A stretch of DNA of 64,000 nucleotides from Phycisphaeraceae bacterium (GCA_021299385.1 JAJTGZ010000008.1:1-64000), one strand, 5' to 3'. Shown: positions 45,376-54,497, numbered from the stretch's first letter. Made by a program: numbers and translations. Notes: generated by a model from the sequence alone, not told the origin.

Positions 45376-45398
45376 CCCCCATTCTTGCCCACCCGCAA

Positions 45399-45446
45399 CC
45401 GCCACGCTCACCGCCACGCTCACCCCCACGCCCACCCCCACGCCGA
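45399..45446. repeat. Four tandem 12-mers (CCGCCACGCTCA type)
   Basis: Two copies of CCGCCACGCTCA and two of CCCCCACGCCCA/GA between the acpS and OsmC-like starts. They keep both frames open, which creates false N-terminal extensions. Confidence 0.85.
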
Positions 45447-45448
45447 TC

Positions 45449-45454
45449 TACCCT
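45449..45454 (+). promoter_or_regulatory. TANNCT box (TACCCT) upstream of the OsmC-like gene
   Basis: TACCCT ends 5 nt before ATG 45460. Confidence 0.45.
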
Positions 45455-45459
45455 TGCAC

Positions 45460-45867
45460 ATGCTCACCATCAACGTCCGCTACGCCGGCAACAAAAAGTG
45501 CGACCTCACCCACCCCGAGGGCCCCACGATCCGCACCGACGCCCCCAAAGACATCGGCGGCGACGCCACCGCCTTCTCACCGACCGACCTCGTCGCCGCG
45601 GGCCTCGCATCGTGCATACTCACCACCATCGCCATCGTCGCCGAACGCCTCGGCACCAGCATCGCCGGCGCCACCGCGAGCGTCGAAAAACACATGACCA
45701 CCCCGCCCGCACCCCGCCGCATCGGCCGCCTCCCCGTCCTCATCAAACTCCCCGCCTCGGTCCCCGCCGACCTCCGCGAACGCCTCGAACGCGCCGGCCA
45801 CACCTGCCCCGTCCACGCCAGCCTCCACCCCGATATCGACGCGCCAATCCACTACGAGTACGTTTAG
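45460..45867 (+). CDS. OsmC family peroxiredoxin-like protein
   Basis: A 135-residue protein of the OsmC/Ohr fold. The two redox cysteines are in LAAGLASCILTTI-like context (LVAAGLASCILTT) and in GHTCPVHASL. FSPTDLVAAGLA is the typical entry to the central helix. It probably reduces organic or other hydroperoxides. The His-rich stretch that could be read upstream comes from the 12-mer repeat and is not part of the protein; the TACCCT box marks ATG 45460. Confidence 0.88.
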   Translation: MLTINVRYAGNKKCDLTHPEGPTIRTDAPKDIGGDATAFSPTDLVAAGLASCILTTIAIVAERLGTSIAGATASVEKHMTTPPAPRRIGRLPVLIKLPASVPADLRERLERAGHTCPVHASLHPDIDAPIHYEYV

Positions 45868-45887
45868 CACACGAGTAGTTTGCATCC

Positions 45888-45990
45888 AACCCCTCCCCCG
45901 AGGGGAAGATTATCAAATGGTCAAATAACCAAATAACCAAATTACCAAATCGCCAAATGAACTGTCCCATTTGGCTATTTGGCAATTTGT
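45888..45990. repeat. Octamer array (AAATNNCC) plus hairpin repeat fragment
   Basis: AACCCCTCCCCCGAGGGG (45891-45907) is followed by six AAATNNCC-type octamers and then three inverted ATTTGGCT-type octamers (45968-45992). Confidence 0.85.
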
Positions 45991-46003
45991 CTATCCCTCC
46001 CCC

Positions 46004-47416
46004 TCACAGCGACGGCAGCTTGTTCAACGCATTCATCGCCGCCACCTTGTAGCACTCGGCCAGCGTCGGGTAGTTGAACACCGTGTTCACAAAGTACTCC
46101 ACCGTCCCCTTAAACGCCATCACCGCCTGCCCGATGTGCACCAGCTCCGTCGCGTTGGTCCCGATGGCGTGCACGCCCAAAATCGCGTGCGACTCCTGGT
46201 GCACCAGCAGCTTGAGCATCCCCGTCGTGTCCCCCAGCAACTGCCCACGTGCAATCTCCCGGTAATGCGCAACACCCGATTCAAACGGCACGCCCTCAGC
46301 CGTCAGACGCTCCTCCGTCCAACCCACCATCGAAATCTCCGGCACCGAGTAAATCCCATAAGGCACCAAATCCAGATACCCCTCGTGCGACCGCCCAAAC
46401 ATGTGCATCGCCGCGATCCGCCCCTGCTCCATGCTCGTGCTCGCCAAGGCCGGGAAACCGATCACGTCCCCAACCGCATAAATATTCGGCACCTTCGTCT
46501 GATACTCCCCGTTGACGACGATCCGCCCCCGATTGTCCGTATCCAACCCCGCCGCCGCCAGGTTCAACCCCGCCGTCGAACCCTGCCGGCCCACGCAATA
46601 CAGCAGGCAATCGGCCGTGATCGACTTGCCCGACTCCAGCAACGCCTCGACCATCCTCCCGTCGCTCGCGCGCGACCCCGCCGGCGCATCGACCAACTTG
46701 ATCGTCGCCACCTTCTCCCCCAGCCGCAGTGTGCACCCGCTGTTACGCAACTGATACTGCAACGCCTCGCCGATCTCCGCATCGATAAAGTCCAGCAGGC
46801 GGCTGCGACCTTCCACGATGGTCATCCGCACCCCCAGCATCGCCAGCATGCTGGCGTACTCCGTCCCGATCACGCCACCGCCGACGACGATCATGCTCTT
46901 GGGCAGCTGCGACATCCCCAGCACATCATCGCTGGTAATCACATCATCCCGATTAAACGGCACGCCCGCAGGCTTCGACGGCGCGGTCCCCACCGCGATC
47001 ACCACGTGCTCGGCATAAATCGTCTCGACGCCCCGCGGGCCGTCCGCCTGCACCGTGTTGGCATCGATAAACGACCCGTGCCCGTTGACCACGTCGATCC
47101 CGTTGCTCAGAAAGTGCCCACGCACCAGCGCAACCTCCGCCGCGATCACTCGGTTGCACGCCCCCATCAACTCACCGAGCCGGTTCGGCCCGCTCAACGC
47201 CTCCTCAACCCTCGGCATCAAAATCCGAACCCCCGTCACCGCCATCACCGCCTCGCGCAACGCCTTGCTCGGGATCGTCCCCGTGTTGATCGCCACACCC
47301 CCCACCACGTCCATCTTTTCAACAACACAAACACTCTTCCCCAACTTTGCGGCCTGTATAGCCGCCTTCTGCCCCCCAGGCCCCGAACCAATCACGCAAA
47401 GATCAACGTGGCGCAT
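46004..47416 (-). CDS. sthA: Soluble (Si-specific) NAD(P)+ transhydrogenase
   Basis: A 470-residue flavoprotein. The FAD fold starts VDLCVIGSGPGGQKAAIQAAKLG. At the place of the disulfide in lipoamide dehydrogenase it reads VGGVAINTGTIPSKALRE, without redox cysteines, which marks SthA. The NAD fold is MIVVGGGVIGTEYASML. It moves hydride between NADPH and NAD+. A TAGGCT box 5 nt upstream sets ATG 47416. Divergent from the membrane protein gene, 84 nt away. Confidence 0.93.
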   Translation of the reverse strand: MRHVDLCVIGSGPGGQKAAIQAAKLGKSVCVVEKMDVVGGVAINTGTIPSKALREAVMAVTGVRILMPRVEEALSGPNRLGELMGACNRVIAAEVALVRGHFLSNGIDVVNGHGSFIDANTVQADGPRGVETIYAEHVVIAVGTAPSKPAGVPFNRDDVITSDDVLGMSQLPKSMIVVGGGVIGTEYASMLAMLGVRMTIVEGRSRLLDFIDAEIGEALQYQLRNSGCTLRLGEKVATIKLVDAPAGSRASDGRMVEALLESGKSITADCLLYCVGRQGSTAGLNLAAAGLDTDNRGRIVVNGEYQTKVPNIYAVGDVIGFPALASTSMEQGRIAAMHMFGRSHEGYLDLVPYGIYSVPEISMVGWTEERLTAEGVPFESGVAHYREIARGQLLGDTTGMLKLLVHQESHAILGVHAIGTNATELVHIGQAVMAFKGTVEYFVNTVFNYPTLAECYKVAAMNALNKLPSL

Positions 47417-47421
47417 ACAAA

Positions 47422-47427
47422 AGCCTA
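47422..47427 (-). promoter_or_regulatory. TANNCT box (TAGGCT) upstream of sthA
   Basis: On the minus strand TAGGCT is 5 nt before ATG 47416. Confidence 0.45.
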
Positions 47428-47489
47428 TCGACCCGCCAAGCCACCCACCTTGAAGCCTTCACCGCAAGACCCCACAACCCACACCCCTC

Positions 47490-47495
47490 TAACCT
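47490..47495 (+). promoter_or_regulatory. TANNCT box (TAACCT) upstream of the membrane protein gene
   Basis: TAACCT ends 5 nt before GTG 47501. It supports GTG over the ATG at 47558. Confidence 0.4.
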
Positions 47496-47500
47496 ACTCC

Positions 47501-48547
47501 GTGCCCCACCCCCCCGGCAGCATCATCCAGTTCCCCCAACACCCGCTCAAGCGGGTCATGCCGCTCGTGATGCTCATCTCTATCCTGGCCATACCGGCAT
47601 GGTTCATCTGGCTCAAGGTGCTGTCGGAAACAACCCTCGGCCAGAGCCTCTGGTCCGTCTACCGATCCACCCAAAAACAGACGGCTACGCCCGGCACTGA
47701 GACCACGATCATCACTATTGCACTGTCGCTCGTTACGGGCCTGATCATCGGGTCGGTATTCAGCCTTCCTGTGATGTTCCTCCAGGTCATCACAACCAAA
47801 CTCCTGGCACGCCGAGGCCTCAGAAAAGCCATCGCCGCCGAGGCCGATCCCGCACGCCTGGCCGTGCTTGCAAATATGGAGTCGCGCCGCAAGGCCATGT
47901 GGTTCTACGTCCCCGCCCGCATTTTCGCGGGCATCGATGCCAAGGCCCTCCTCGGCGCCCTCCCCCAACCACGCCCACTGATCCTCTCCCTCGGCGTCCC
48001 CCTCCCCCAAGACGCCGAGACCCCACCACCACCGACCGCGCCGGGCGAAGAAATCAACCTGCTCGAACTCCGCCAGAACCCACGCCGGAGCAAAATGCTC
48101 TGGTTCAGCGCGATCTGCATCTCCCTCGTGCTCGGCGGTTCGATCTTCTTCTATGTCTGGCTCTTCCGCACAGCGCCAACGCCAGGCGGCGGCATGCCAC
48201 TGGGCATCTTCCTGTTGATGATCACACCTGTTTTCGCACCCACCCTCCTGATCCTCGGGGCGTTCTTCCTCATCAAAGTCGTCCCCATCCGCTCGGCCAT
48301 GCTCACCCCAGGCCGCCTGGAAGACTACCGCTTCCTCCGCAGGTTGTGGCCCTTCAACCGCGCACGCCACCAGTCTGGCCTGCTCACCTTCACCCCCCAA
48401 GACTCCATCCTGGTACTCACCGAGCCCTACAGACGCAGGCCCGTCGGCACCTTCATCCGCCGCGACGGCGAACGCGTGCAATACCGCCTCATCCCCGACG
48501 ACAAACTAGACCCCCTCGCCGAGGTCCTCGACCGCTGGCGGGCCTAG
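47501..48547 (+). CDS. Membrane protein of unknown function
   Basis: A 348-residue protein with four hydrophobic segments: MPLVMLISILAIPAWFIWL, ALSLVTGLIIGSVFSLPVM, WFSAICISLVLGGSIFFYVW and a last pair around GIFLLMITPVFAPTLLILG. A cytoplasmic loop and a C-terminal soluble domain (TFTPQDSILVLTEPY) complete it. No family is recognised. The start is GTG 47501 by the TAACCT box; ATG 47558 would shorten it by 19 residues without losing a membrane segment. Confidence 0.65.
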   Translation: MPHPPGSIIQFPQHPLKRVMPLVMLISILAIPAWFIWLKVLSETTLGQSLWSVYRSTQKQTATPGTETTIITIALSLVTGLIIGSVFSLPVMFLQVITTKLLARRGLRKAIAAEADPARLAVLANMESRRKAMWFYVPARIFAGIDAKALLGALPQPRPLILSLGVPLPQDAETPPPPTAPGEEINLLELRQNPRRSKMLWFSAICISLVLGGSIFFYVWLFRTAPTPGGGMPLGIFLLMITPVFAPTLLILGAFFLIKVVPIRSAMLTPGRLEDYRFLRRLWPFNRARHQSGLLTFTPQDSILVLTEPYRRRPVGTFIRRDGERVQYRLIPDDKLDPLAEVLDRWRA

Positions 48548-48554
48548 CCGCCCC

Positions 48555-49691
48555 TCACCGCTCCCCAATCCTCTTGTACGCCACCCCGTGCGGCCCCGTG
48601 TACTCCGCATCCGGCCGGTACAGCCGGTTGTCCGCGAGCTGCTCGATGATGTGCCCAGCCCACCCCGAGATCCGCGACAACGCAAACATCGGCGTAAACA
48701 AGTCCAACTTCAGCCCGATCGAGTGGTACGTCGTCGCGCTATAAAAATCGACGTTCGGATAGATCCCCTTGGCCGCCTTCTCGCGCAGCATCACGCCCTC
48801 CACCGCCACGCTCTTGGCGTACAACTCCTGGTTCCCCGTGTCCTCCGCCAACTGCTTCGCCAGAGTCTTCAGATACGTCGCACGCGGGTCATACGCCTTA
48901 TACACCCGGTGCCCAAAGCCCGTGATCTTGTCCTTCTTCGCCAGCCGCTCTTGCACATACTTCTCACACCCAGCAACCCCGTCGATCTCGCCGAGCATCA
49001 CCATCACGCCCTCGTTGGCCCCGCCGTGCAACGGCCCACGAAGGCTCCCGATCGCCCCCGTGATGGCCGAGTAGACGTCGCTGAGCGTGCTGGTGATCAC
49101 CCGTGCCGTGAACGTGCTGTTGTTCAGCCCGTGGTCGGCGTGCAAAATCATGCACACATCAAACGCACGCGCCATCGTCTCAGTCGGCTCCACCCCGTTG
49201 AGCATGTACAGGAAGTTGGCCGCGAAACTCAGGTCCTTCCTCGGCTGCACCAACGGCAGCCCACGCCGGTACCGGTCAAAGAACGCCACAAGCGTCGGCG
49301 CCTGCGCCAAAATATTCAACGCCTTCTCCCGCGCGCTCGCAACGTCCACCTTGTTCGGCTCAGGGTCGTGCATCGCAAGCGCACTGACCATCGTCCGCAG
49401 CATGTGCATCGGCTGCGCCGTCGGCGGCAGCGAGATCAGCCGCCCGGCCATCCCCGCAGGCAACTCATACCGCGAACGCAAGTCCTTGGTAAACCCATCG
49501 AGCTCCCCAGCGCTCGGCAACCGACCGTTCCAGAGCAAAAACGCCGTCTCCTCAAACGTGCTGTTCCGCGCCAGATCGTCGATCGAAATCCCCACATACT
49601 CCAGCACCCCCTTCTCCCCATCGATAAACGAAATCTTCGTCCCCGTGGCTACCACGTCCTCAAGCCCCTTCTTCCACGTTCCAACACTCAT
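48555..49691 (-). CDS. gltA: Citrate synthase
   Basis: A 378-residue citrate synthase that condenses oxaloacetate and acetyl-CoA. The catalytic residues are visible: His in ILHADHGLNNSTF, His in LRGPLHGGANE, and Asp in YPNVDFYSA. The length fits the short, archaeal/Gram-positive-like type II-independent form, in which methylcitrate synthases are also found; the PrpB-like gene in this window leaves that open. GGAG lies 9 nt upstream of ATG 49691, so the two upstream in-frame codons are not used. Confidence 0.93.
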   Translation of the reverse strand: MSVGTWKKGLEDVVATGTKISFIDGEKGVLEYVGISIDDLARNSTFEETAFLLWNGRLPSAGELDGFTKDLRSRYELPAGMAGRLISLPPTAQPMHMLRTMVSALAMHDPEPNKVDVASAREKALNILAQAPTLVAFFDRYRRGLPLVQPRKDLSFAANFLYMLNGVEPTETMARAFDVCMILHADHGLNNSTFTARVITSTLSDVYSAITGAIGSLRGPLHGGANEGVMVMLGEIDGVAGCEKYVQERLAKKDKITGFGHRVYKAYDPRATYLKTLAKQLAEDTGNQELYAKSVAVEGVMLREKAAKGIYPNVDFYSATTYHSIGLKLDLFTPMFALSRISGWAGHIIEQLADNRLYRPDAEYTGPHGVAYKRIGER

Positions 49692-50246
49692 AGTCATCAC
49701 TCCAGCACTCGCAACAACCCCAGAAATGCACCCCAGTCTAGCCGAACGGCGTGCGCTCCAGATAACCCTTCACCCGAAGGACAGGGGGGGAGCTGGTGCC
49801 CGGCAACCCAAATGCCCGGGGCGGTTAGACACAGTGGCAGAGCGACAAAGCAGCAAAGTGGCAAAGTCCCAAGCCCCCCACCACTTTGCACCTTTGCCAC
49901 TTTGCACCTTTGCCACTCTGAACCTATGTCACTATGTGTTTACCCCACCCGCCCCACACCCGAGAACACCTCACCCCCAAAATCCACCCCAATTTGCCCA
50001 TTTAGCCATTTGACCATTTGACCATTTCTCCCCCTACCCCGCACCCGCCCGACCCCGGGCGTGTATAGTCCATGCACAACCCACAGGGCATCTGTTCGTA
50101 TCCTGTTCGCTGTGCACTCTTGACTTCTACGCCACCTTCCCTCAAACTCCCTTCACACAATCCACACACGCACCCCCAGGGCAGGAAGCCCAAAGGTGCC
50201 CGACCCCGCCCAGCCCAGCCCACAACCCATCTCCAAGGACAAGGAC
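49692..50246. repeat. Gene-free spacer with octamer arrays before accD
   Basis: It contains CAAAGNNG octamers and CACTTTGCACCTTTGCC 16-mers (49828-49915) and ATTTNNCC octamers (49993-50030). A TATAGT hexamer at 50065 may be the accD -10, but no -35 fits. No gene is seen. Confidence 0.7.
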
Positions 50247-51131
50247 ATGGCCTCAAACAACCCCAACAACCCCACCTCTACACCCTCCCGCGCCGCCACC
50301 GCCACGGCTACCTGGCAAGAGGTCAAGCCCACGCGCAAGGTCGTCGTCTCCGAGGGCCTCTGGCTCCGCTGCCCCGCGTGCTCGGCACTCATCTACCGCA
50401 AACAGATGGAGGCCAACCTCCACTGCTGCCCAGAGTGCCAGCACCACTACCGCGTCGGCGCCACCCAACGCGTCGAGCAACTCCTCGACGCCGGCACCTT
50501 CGAACCACTCTTTACCAACCTCCGACCCACCGACCCGCTCAACTTCCGCGACCTCAAATCCTACAAAGACCGCCTCCGCTCCGAACAAGCCAAATCCGGC
50601 CAGTCCGACGCCTGCAAAGCCGGCGTCGGGTTCATCAAGGGCCGACCCGTCATGCTCGCCGTCCTCGACCTTGACTTCTTGATGGGCTCCATGGGCTCCG
50701 TCGTCGGCGAGATCGTTACCCGCGCCATCGAGGGCGCACAAGATCGCGGCATACCCCTGCTCATCGTCTCAGGCTCCGGCGGCGCACGCATGCAAGAGGC
50801 TGGGCTTTCGCTCATGCAGATGGCCAAAACCTCCGCCGCCCTCCACCGCTTCCAATCCGCCGGCGGGCTGTTCATCAGCCTCCTGACCGACCCGACCACA
50901 GGCGGCGTTACCGCCAGCTTCGCAATGCTCGGCGACGTCATCCTCGCCGAGCCAAAGGCCCTCGTCGGCTTCGCCGGGCCACGCGTCATCGCCCAGACCA
51001 TCCGCCAAGAACTCCCCGACGGCTTCCAACGCAGCGAATACCTCCTCAAAGCCGGCATGGTCGACCGCGTCGTCCCCCGCAAAGACCTCCGCAACGAGAT
51101 CGCACGCCTGATCGACTATTCGGGCCGGTAG
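50247..51131 (+). CDS. accD: Acetyl-CoA carboxylase, carboxyltransferase subunit beta
   Basis: A 294-residue AccD. An N-terminal four-Cys zinc finger (CPACSALIYRKQ and CCPEC) is followed by the crotonase-like carboxyltransferase domain with GGARMQEAGLSLMQMAKTSAAL and GGVTASFAMLGDVILAEP. It forms malonyl-CoA with AccA. CAAGGACAAGGAC precedes ATG 50247. accA is not in the window. Confidence 0.95.
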   Translation: MASNNPNNPTSTPSRAATATATWQEVKPTRKVVVSEGLWLRCPACSALIYRKQMEANLHCCPECQHHYRVGATQRVEQLLDAGTFEPLFTNLRPTDPLNFRDLKSYKDRLRSEQAKSGQSDACKAGVGFIKGRPVMLAVLDLDFLMGSMGSVVGEIVTRAIEGAQDRGIPLLIVSGSGGARMQEAGLSLMQMAKTSAALHRFQSAGGLFISLLTDPTTGGVTASFAMLGDVILAEPKALVGFAGPRVIAQTIRQELPDGFQRSEYLLKAGMVDRVVPRKDLRNEIARLIDYSGR

Positions 51132-51262
51132 TGGAAGGGGTCAGGTTTTAGGTGTTAGGTTTTAGGGTCGCTGCGCGGACACTTCACCCTATTCTTCTCT
51201 GCTAACCCTTCTTCTCTGCTAACCCCTAACCCCTAACACCTAACCCCAACCCCTTCCCCCGG
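51132..51262. repeat. Heptamer array (TTAGGTG / CTAACCC) after accD
   Basis: GTTAGGTTTTAGG-type units on the left face CTAACCCCTAACCCCTAACACC units on the right, forming an imperfect inverted arrangement. Confidence 0.8.
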
Positions 51263-51269
51263 CTAACCC

Positions 51270-51671
51270 ATGTTCGATTCCCTCAAAGCAATGGGCGCGA
51301 TGGCCGCGCTGGTCAAGAACAAGGAGGCGGTCGCCGAGGCCTTCGCTCGTGTGCTGCGCGAGCTCGAGTCCCGCACCGTAACCGTCGAGGGCGCCCGCCA
51401 GCCCGACGGCACGCCGGGCATCGTCGTCATCGCCTCGGGCAAACTCGAGATCGTCAGCATCACCCTCGCCCCGGCACTGCTGGCCGCCAGCGGCGATGAT
51501 CCGGGGCGTGCGAGGTTACAACAACTCATCAGCGGGGCGACCAACGCCGCGCTCAAGCGGGCCAAGGAACTGCTCATGGGTGAAATCTCCCGCGAGGCCA
51601 AAGCGCTCGGCCTGCCCGAAATGCCGGGCCTGGAAACCCTCCTCGGCACGACGGTGCCGGGCCAGACGTGA
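51270..51671 (+). CDS. YbaB/EbfC-like nucleoid-associated protein
   Basis: A 133-residue protein starting MFDSLKAMGAMAALVKNKEAV, with a helix-strand-helix order like YbaB/EbfC (LESRTVTVEGARQPDGT, strand GIVVIASGKLEIVSITL, and a C-terminal helix). The family binds DNA as a dimer. Sequence similarity is moderate, and the usual neighbours dnaX and recR are absent. The Nudix gene starts inside its last codon, so the two are coupled. Confidence 0.75.
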   Translation: MFDSLKAMGAMAALVKNKEAVAEAFARVLRELESRTVTVEGARQPDGTPGIVVIASGKLEIVSITLAPALLAASGDDPGRARLQQLISGATNAALKRAKELLMGEISREAKALGLPEMPGLETLLGTTVPGQT

Positions 51672-52384
51672 TCGATCTTCCCGCGGGTCTTCCCCCGGTG
51701 CGTGTGTTGCCGCGTGATGCCGCTGTTCCAGCCGCGTCCTGGAGCACCACGCACGAACAAGTCTGGTCCGAGATGCTCGACGGCAACGCCCAGCTGCACG
51801 ACGGCCCGATCTGGGCCGTGCGCTCGATCGGGCCAGAGGAGCTCGTTGTCCAAACGGATCAGTACAAGCGCCTGGCCGTGCAGGCCGACCCGCGCATCGG
51901 CGACCTCGGCGTGCGCCTCCTGGGCGTCAAAGGGCTCCTTGTTGGCCGCGACGCCTCGGGCACCGAGCGCATCCTCCTGGCCCGGCGTGGCGGCCAGACG
52001 CGCATCTACCAGGGCCTCTGGGAGACCGCCCCCGCCGGCGGCATCGACGCCCGCCAAACCCTCGGCCAGACGGCCGTGCACGAAACACTGCAAACCGAAC
52101 TGCACGAAGAACTCGGCCTGACCATGCCCGAGGGCGCGCACGAGCGCATCATCGCCGCCGTGCGCGACCCGATCGCCCGCTCGGTCGACCTCATCACCCG
52201 CATCGACTGGCCCAAGCCCGTCAACCCCCACGCCACCCTCTGCCACACGGGCGCGCACGCCTGGGAATACATCGACTCAGCCTGGACCAGCACACAGGAT
52301 GTGCACACCATGCTGGCAAACAACCCGGCGACGCTCTCGCCGCCGACGCTGGCGGTGCTGCGGTGGTTGGGGTGGGTGGGGTGA
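51668..52384 (+). CDS. Nudix hydrolase
   Basis: A 238-residue protein with a Nudix box (GGIDARQTLGQTAVHETLQ then TELHEELGL) near residue 125, including the EExGL core. Nudix enzymes hydrolyse nucleoside diphosphate derivatives; the substrate here is unknown. The N-terminal 75 residues are a separate region. The start is GTG 51668, overlapping the YbaB-like stop by 4 nt (GTGA). Confidence 0.85.
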   Translation: MIDLPAGLPPVRVLPRDAAVPAASWSTTHEQVWSEMLDGNAQLHDGPIWAVRSIGPEELVVQTDQYKRLAVQADPRIGDLGVRLLGVKGLLVGRDASGTERILLARRGGQTRIYQGLWETAPAGGIDARQTLGQTAVHETLQTELHEELGLTMPEGAHERIIAAVRDPIARSVDLITRIDWPKPVNPHATLCHTGAHAWEYIDSAWTSTQDVHTMLANNPATLSPPTLAVLRWLGWVG

Positions 52385-52585
52385 GCGCGCAAAGAGTTGG
52401 CGTTGCGATCTCCACATCTTTACGCCGACCCCCACGGCGGCCCCTAGCAGCCCGGCTGCCGGGCGCGAGTTTGGGAGGGTCCAGATGTCCACCCGACCCC
52501 GCCGGGTGGCTCCTGGGGCGTCTGGGTGCATCTCCGGTTTTGATCGCACATTTGTGGAGATGCGCGGGGGGTGGGGGTGGGTTGA

Positions 52586-52591
52586 TATCCT
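52586..52591 (+). promoter_or_regulatory. TANNCT box (TATCCT) upstream of the DUF3592-like gene
   Basis: TATCCT preceded by TGA (extended -10 form) ends 5 nt before ATG 52597. Confidence 0.45.
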
Positions 52592-52596
52592 CTGGT

Positions 52597-53607
52597 ATGT
52601 CGATGGGTAAAGTGCTGTTGATGTGGGGGCTGACGCTTGTTGCGCTGATGGTGTGGGCCTGGTTTACGTTGAATTGGGCCGGGCTTGTTCTTGAGCTTGA
52701 GGATGCTCGCACCTGGCCAACGGTGCAGGGGACGGTGACGGACCAGAGGATCACCGAGGTGATCGGGGCCAACGGGAGGCGGAGTTATCGACCTGAGGTG
52801 CGGTACAGCTATGTAGCTCGCGACGGGCAGTTGCGCGTGGGGTATCGCGTCCACAGGGGCATAGAGCCTGACAAGAGCCGGTCGTGGGCGCAAGCCCGGC
52901 TGAGCGGGTTCCCGGTCGGCAAGAGCGTGCCGGTGTATGTTGACCCCGGGGACCCGGGGGTGTCGCTCTTGGAACCTGGTATCGGCGCGGATGAATGGCG
53001 CGAGGCGTGCCTGCTGGTGGCCTTGGGGCTTGTGGTTGTTGCGATGCTGGCCAACGCGCTGCACCTGGTGCGTCGGCGTGGGCGCGGGTATGTGGCGGGG
53101 GTGCGGATCATCCCCGGCCCGCCGGTGTGGTGCAGGCAGGAGTCGTGCGGTGCGCTGGCCGGGAGCCTGTATGCGGGGGCGGTGGTTGCGGTGGTGGTTG
53201 GGGCGTTGGCCCACGTGCTCGACGGGGGGAGCGTGCTGTGGGTTCTCGGCACGCTCGCGGCGGGGCTTGGCGTTGCGGTGCCGGTGTGGTTGGTGCAGCG
53301 TGCGCTGCCCGACCGGCCCGCGTCGGGGGACTTGGTGCTGGACTATGACAAGGAGGTCGTCGTTACGCCGAAGGTCTTTGAGTCAGAGTCCAGCACGGTG
53401 CCGATGGCGGAGGTTGTGGACCTGGTGATCTTGGCGGTAACGCGTGGGTCGGGCAGGAGCAGGACGACGACGCAGCAGGTGCACCTGGTGCTCAGCGACG
53501 GCGGTGAGCGTGAGGTTGGGCCCATCGCCATGGGTTTTTCGTCTGTTGGGACGGCGCGGGAGTTTGCCAAGTGGCTCGCCGGTGAGCTCGCGCTTGAGCC
53601 GGGGTGA
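52597..53607 (+). CDS. DUF3592-like membrane protein
   Basis: A 336-residue protein. A first membrane segment (LLMWGLTLVALMVWAWFTL) is followed by a DUF3592-like extracytoplasmic domain (WPTVQGTVTDQRI, YRPEVRYSYVARDGQ, GKSVPVYVDPGDPGVSLLEPG), then three more hydrophobic segments and a soluble C-terminal domain. Function unknown. A second ATG two codons downstream is possible, but the TATCCT box supports 52597. Confidence 0.75.
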   Translation: MSMGKVLLMWGLTLVALMVWAWFTLNWAGLVLELEDARTWPTVQGTVTDQRITEVIGANGRRSYRPEVRYSYVARDGQLRVGYRVHRGIEPDKSRSWAQARLSGFPVGKSVPVYVDPGDPGVSLLEPGIGADEWREACLLVALGLVVVAMLANALHLVRRRGRGYVAGVRIIPGPPVWCRQESCGALAGSLYAGAVVAVVVGALAHVLDGGSVLWVLGTLAAGLGVAVPVWLVQRALPDRPASGDLVLDYDKEVVVTPKVFESESSTVPMAEVVDLVILAVTRGSGRSRTTTQQVHLVLSDGGEREVGPIAMGFSSVGTAREFAKWLAGELALEPG

Positions 53608-53917
53608 GGTGGGTGGGCAATGAAAGTCGTGTGTGCGAAGTGGCCAACCCCACCCCTGTTCCTCCGCTCGGGGGAGGGGTTCTAAAGACCCCGTCCCTGC
53701 ATCTCGGCTCGGGGAGGGGTTGGTGAGATGGACTGTTGCCGGTCTTTTGAGATTGCTGCGATCGGTATGAAAACGGCCTGCCGGGGGCAGGCCGTGGGGT
53801 GGTGTGATTTGTTTGCTGTGGAGGCTTGAAGCCTGCACCACCGTGAGCCGACCTGAACGCAACCACTGCCCGCCGGAGTCTTCTGGGGGAGGGTTGAGGG
53901 GGAGAGATTGGGCTGGA
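53608..53917. repeat. Gene-free spacer with hairpin repeats
   Basis: Two degenerate copies of the GGGGAGGGG hairpin repeat (53640-53730), including GTGTGCGAAGTGGCCAACC, then a terminator for the minus-strand lipoprotein gene and a GGCTTGAAGCCTGCACCACC repeat (53822-53841). No gene is seen. Confidence 0.7.
53771..53794 (-). terminator. Rho-independent terminator of the Cys-rich lipoprotein gene
   Basis: CGGCCTGCC (53774-53782) pairs with GGCAGGCCG (53786-53794); on the minus strand it is followed by TTTT. It lies about 120 nt beyond the stop. Confidence 0.7.
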
Positions 53918-54316
53918 TTACTTGTTGCAGCTGGCGGGCTTGGCGTCGCAGCAGCAGCCGCAGGACTTGGCTTCACTCGAGCAGGAGCCTGACTTGGCAT
54001 CGCCCGAGCACGAGCCCGACTTGGCTTTGCCCGAGCAGGAGCCCGACTTGGCTTCGCCTGAGCAGGAGCCGGACTTGGCTTCGCCCGAGCAGGAGCCTGA
54101 CTTGGCCTTGGCCTCGTTGTCGGCGCATTCTTTGCTGCCGCAGCACTTCTCGCCCTTGGCGATCTTGGCGGCCTTGGCCTCGGCGTTGCCCTTGCAGCAC
54201 TCGGAGGACTTGGACATCTTGTTGCTCTCGGCGCTGCCGGTGCTGGTGGGGTTGATCGTGCAGGCGCCGAGTGTACATGCGGCAAAGAGAGCGGTGACGG
54301 CGAGGAACTTGTTCAT
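53918..54316 (-). CDS. Cys-rich repeat lipoprotein
   Basis: A 132-residue protein. The signal ends in lipobox LGAC (MNKFLAVTALFAACTLGAC). The mature part has CC and CCGSKEC groups and then about five 9-residue repeats of the AKSGSCSGE type, closing with SCGCCCDAKPASC. About 19 cysteines in all. No family is recognised; the composition suggests metal binding or cross-linking in the envelope. The repeat units are 27 nt. GGAG is 6 nt upstream of ATG 54316. Confidence 0.75.
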   Translation of the reverse strand: MNKFLAVTALFAACTLGACTINPTSTGSAESNKMSKSSECCKGNAEAKAAKIAKGEKCCGSKECADNEAKAKSGSCSGEAKSGSCSGEAKSGSCSGKAKSGSCSGDAKSGSCSSEAKSCGCCCDAKPASCNK

Positions 54317-54471
54317 CGAAGACTCCATGTGTTTGTGCGGTCAGTGCACGGGTTGAGGCAGGCTGGGAGCGGAGGACACTCTGCTCCAAATAAACAGCCG
54401 GTGCCTCGCACCAGGCACGGGAGATGATACGTCGGCCGGGGCGTGCCGGATCGGTGGTGGGGTGTGGGAAT

Positions 54472-54497
54472 AAAAAAACCCCGCACGGGCGGGGCTT
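54472..54497 (-). terminator. Rho-independent terminator of the ribosomal operon
   Basis: On the minus strand AAGCCCCGC and GCGGGGTT flank CCGT and are followed by a run of T. It lies about 50 nt after the rplQ stop. Confidence 0.85.

Noticed and set aside
45307-45459. His-rich N-terminal extension of the OsmC-like protein
   Set aside because: It is translated 12-mer repeat and overlaps acpS; the promoter-like box and homology start at 45460.
53970-54110. CRISPR-like regularly spaced repeats
   Set aside because: They are 27-nt in-frame coding repeats with no unique spacers, inside the Cys-rich lipoprotein gene.
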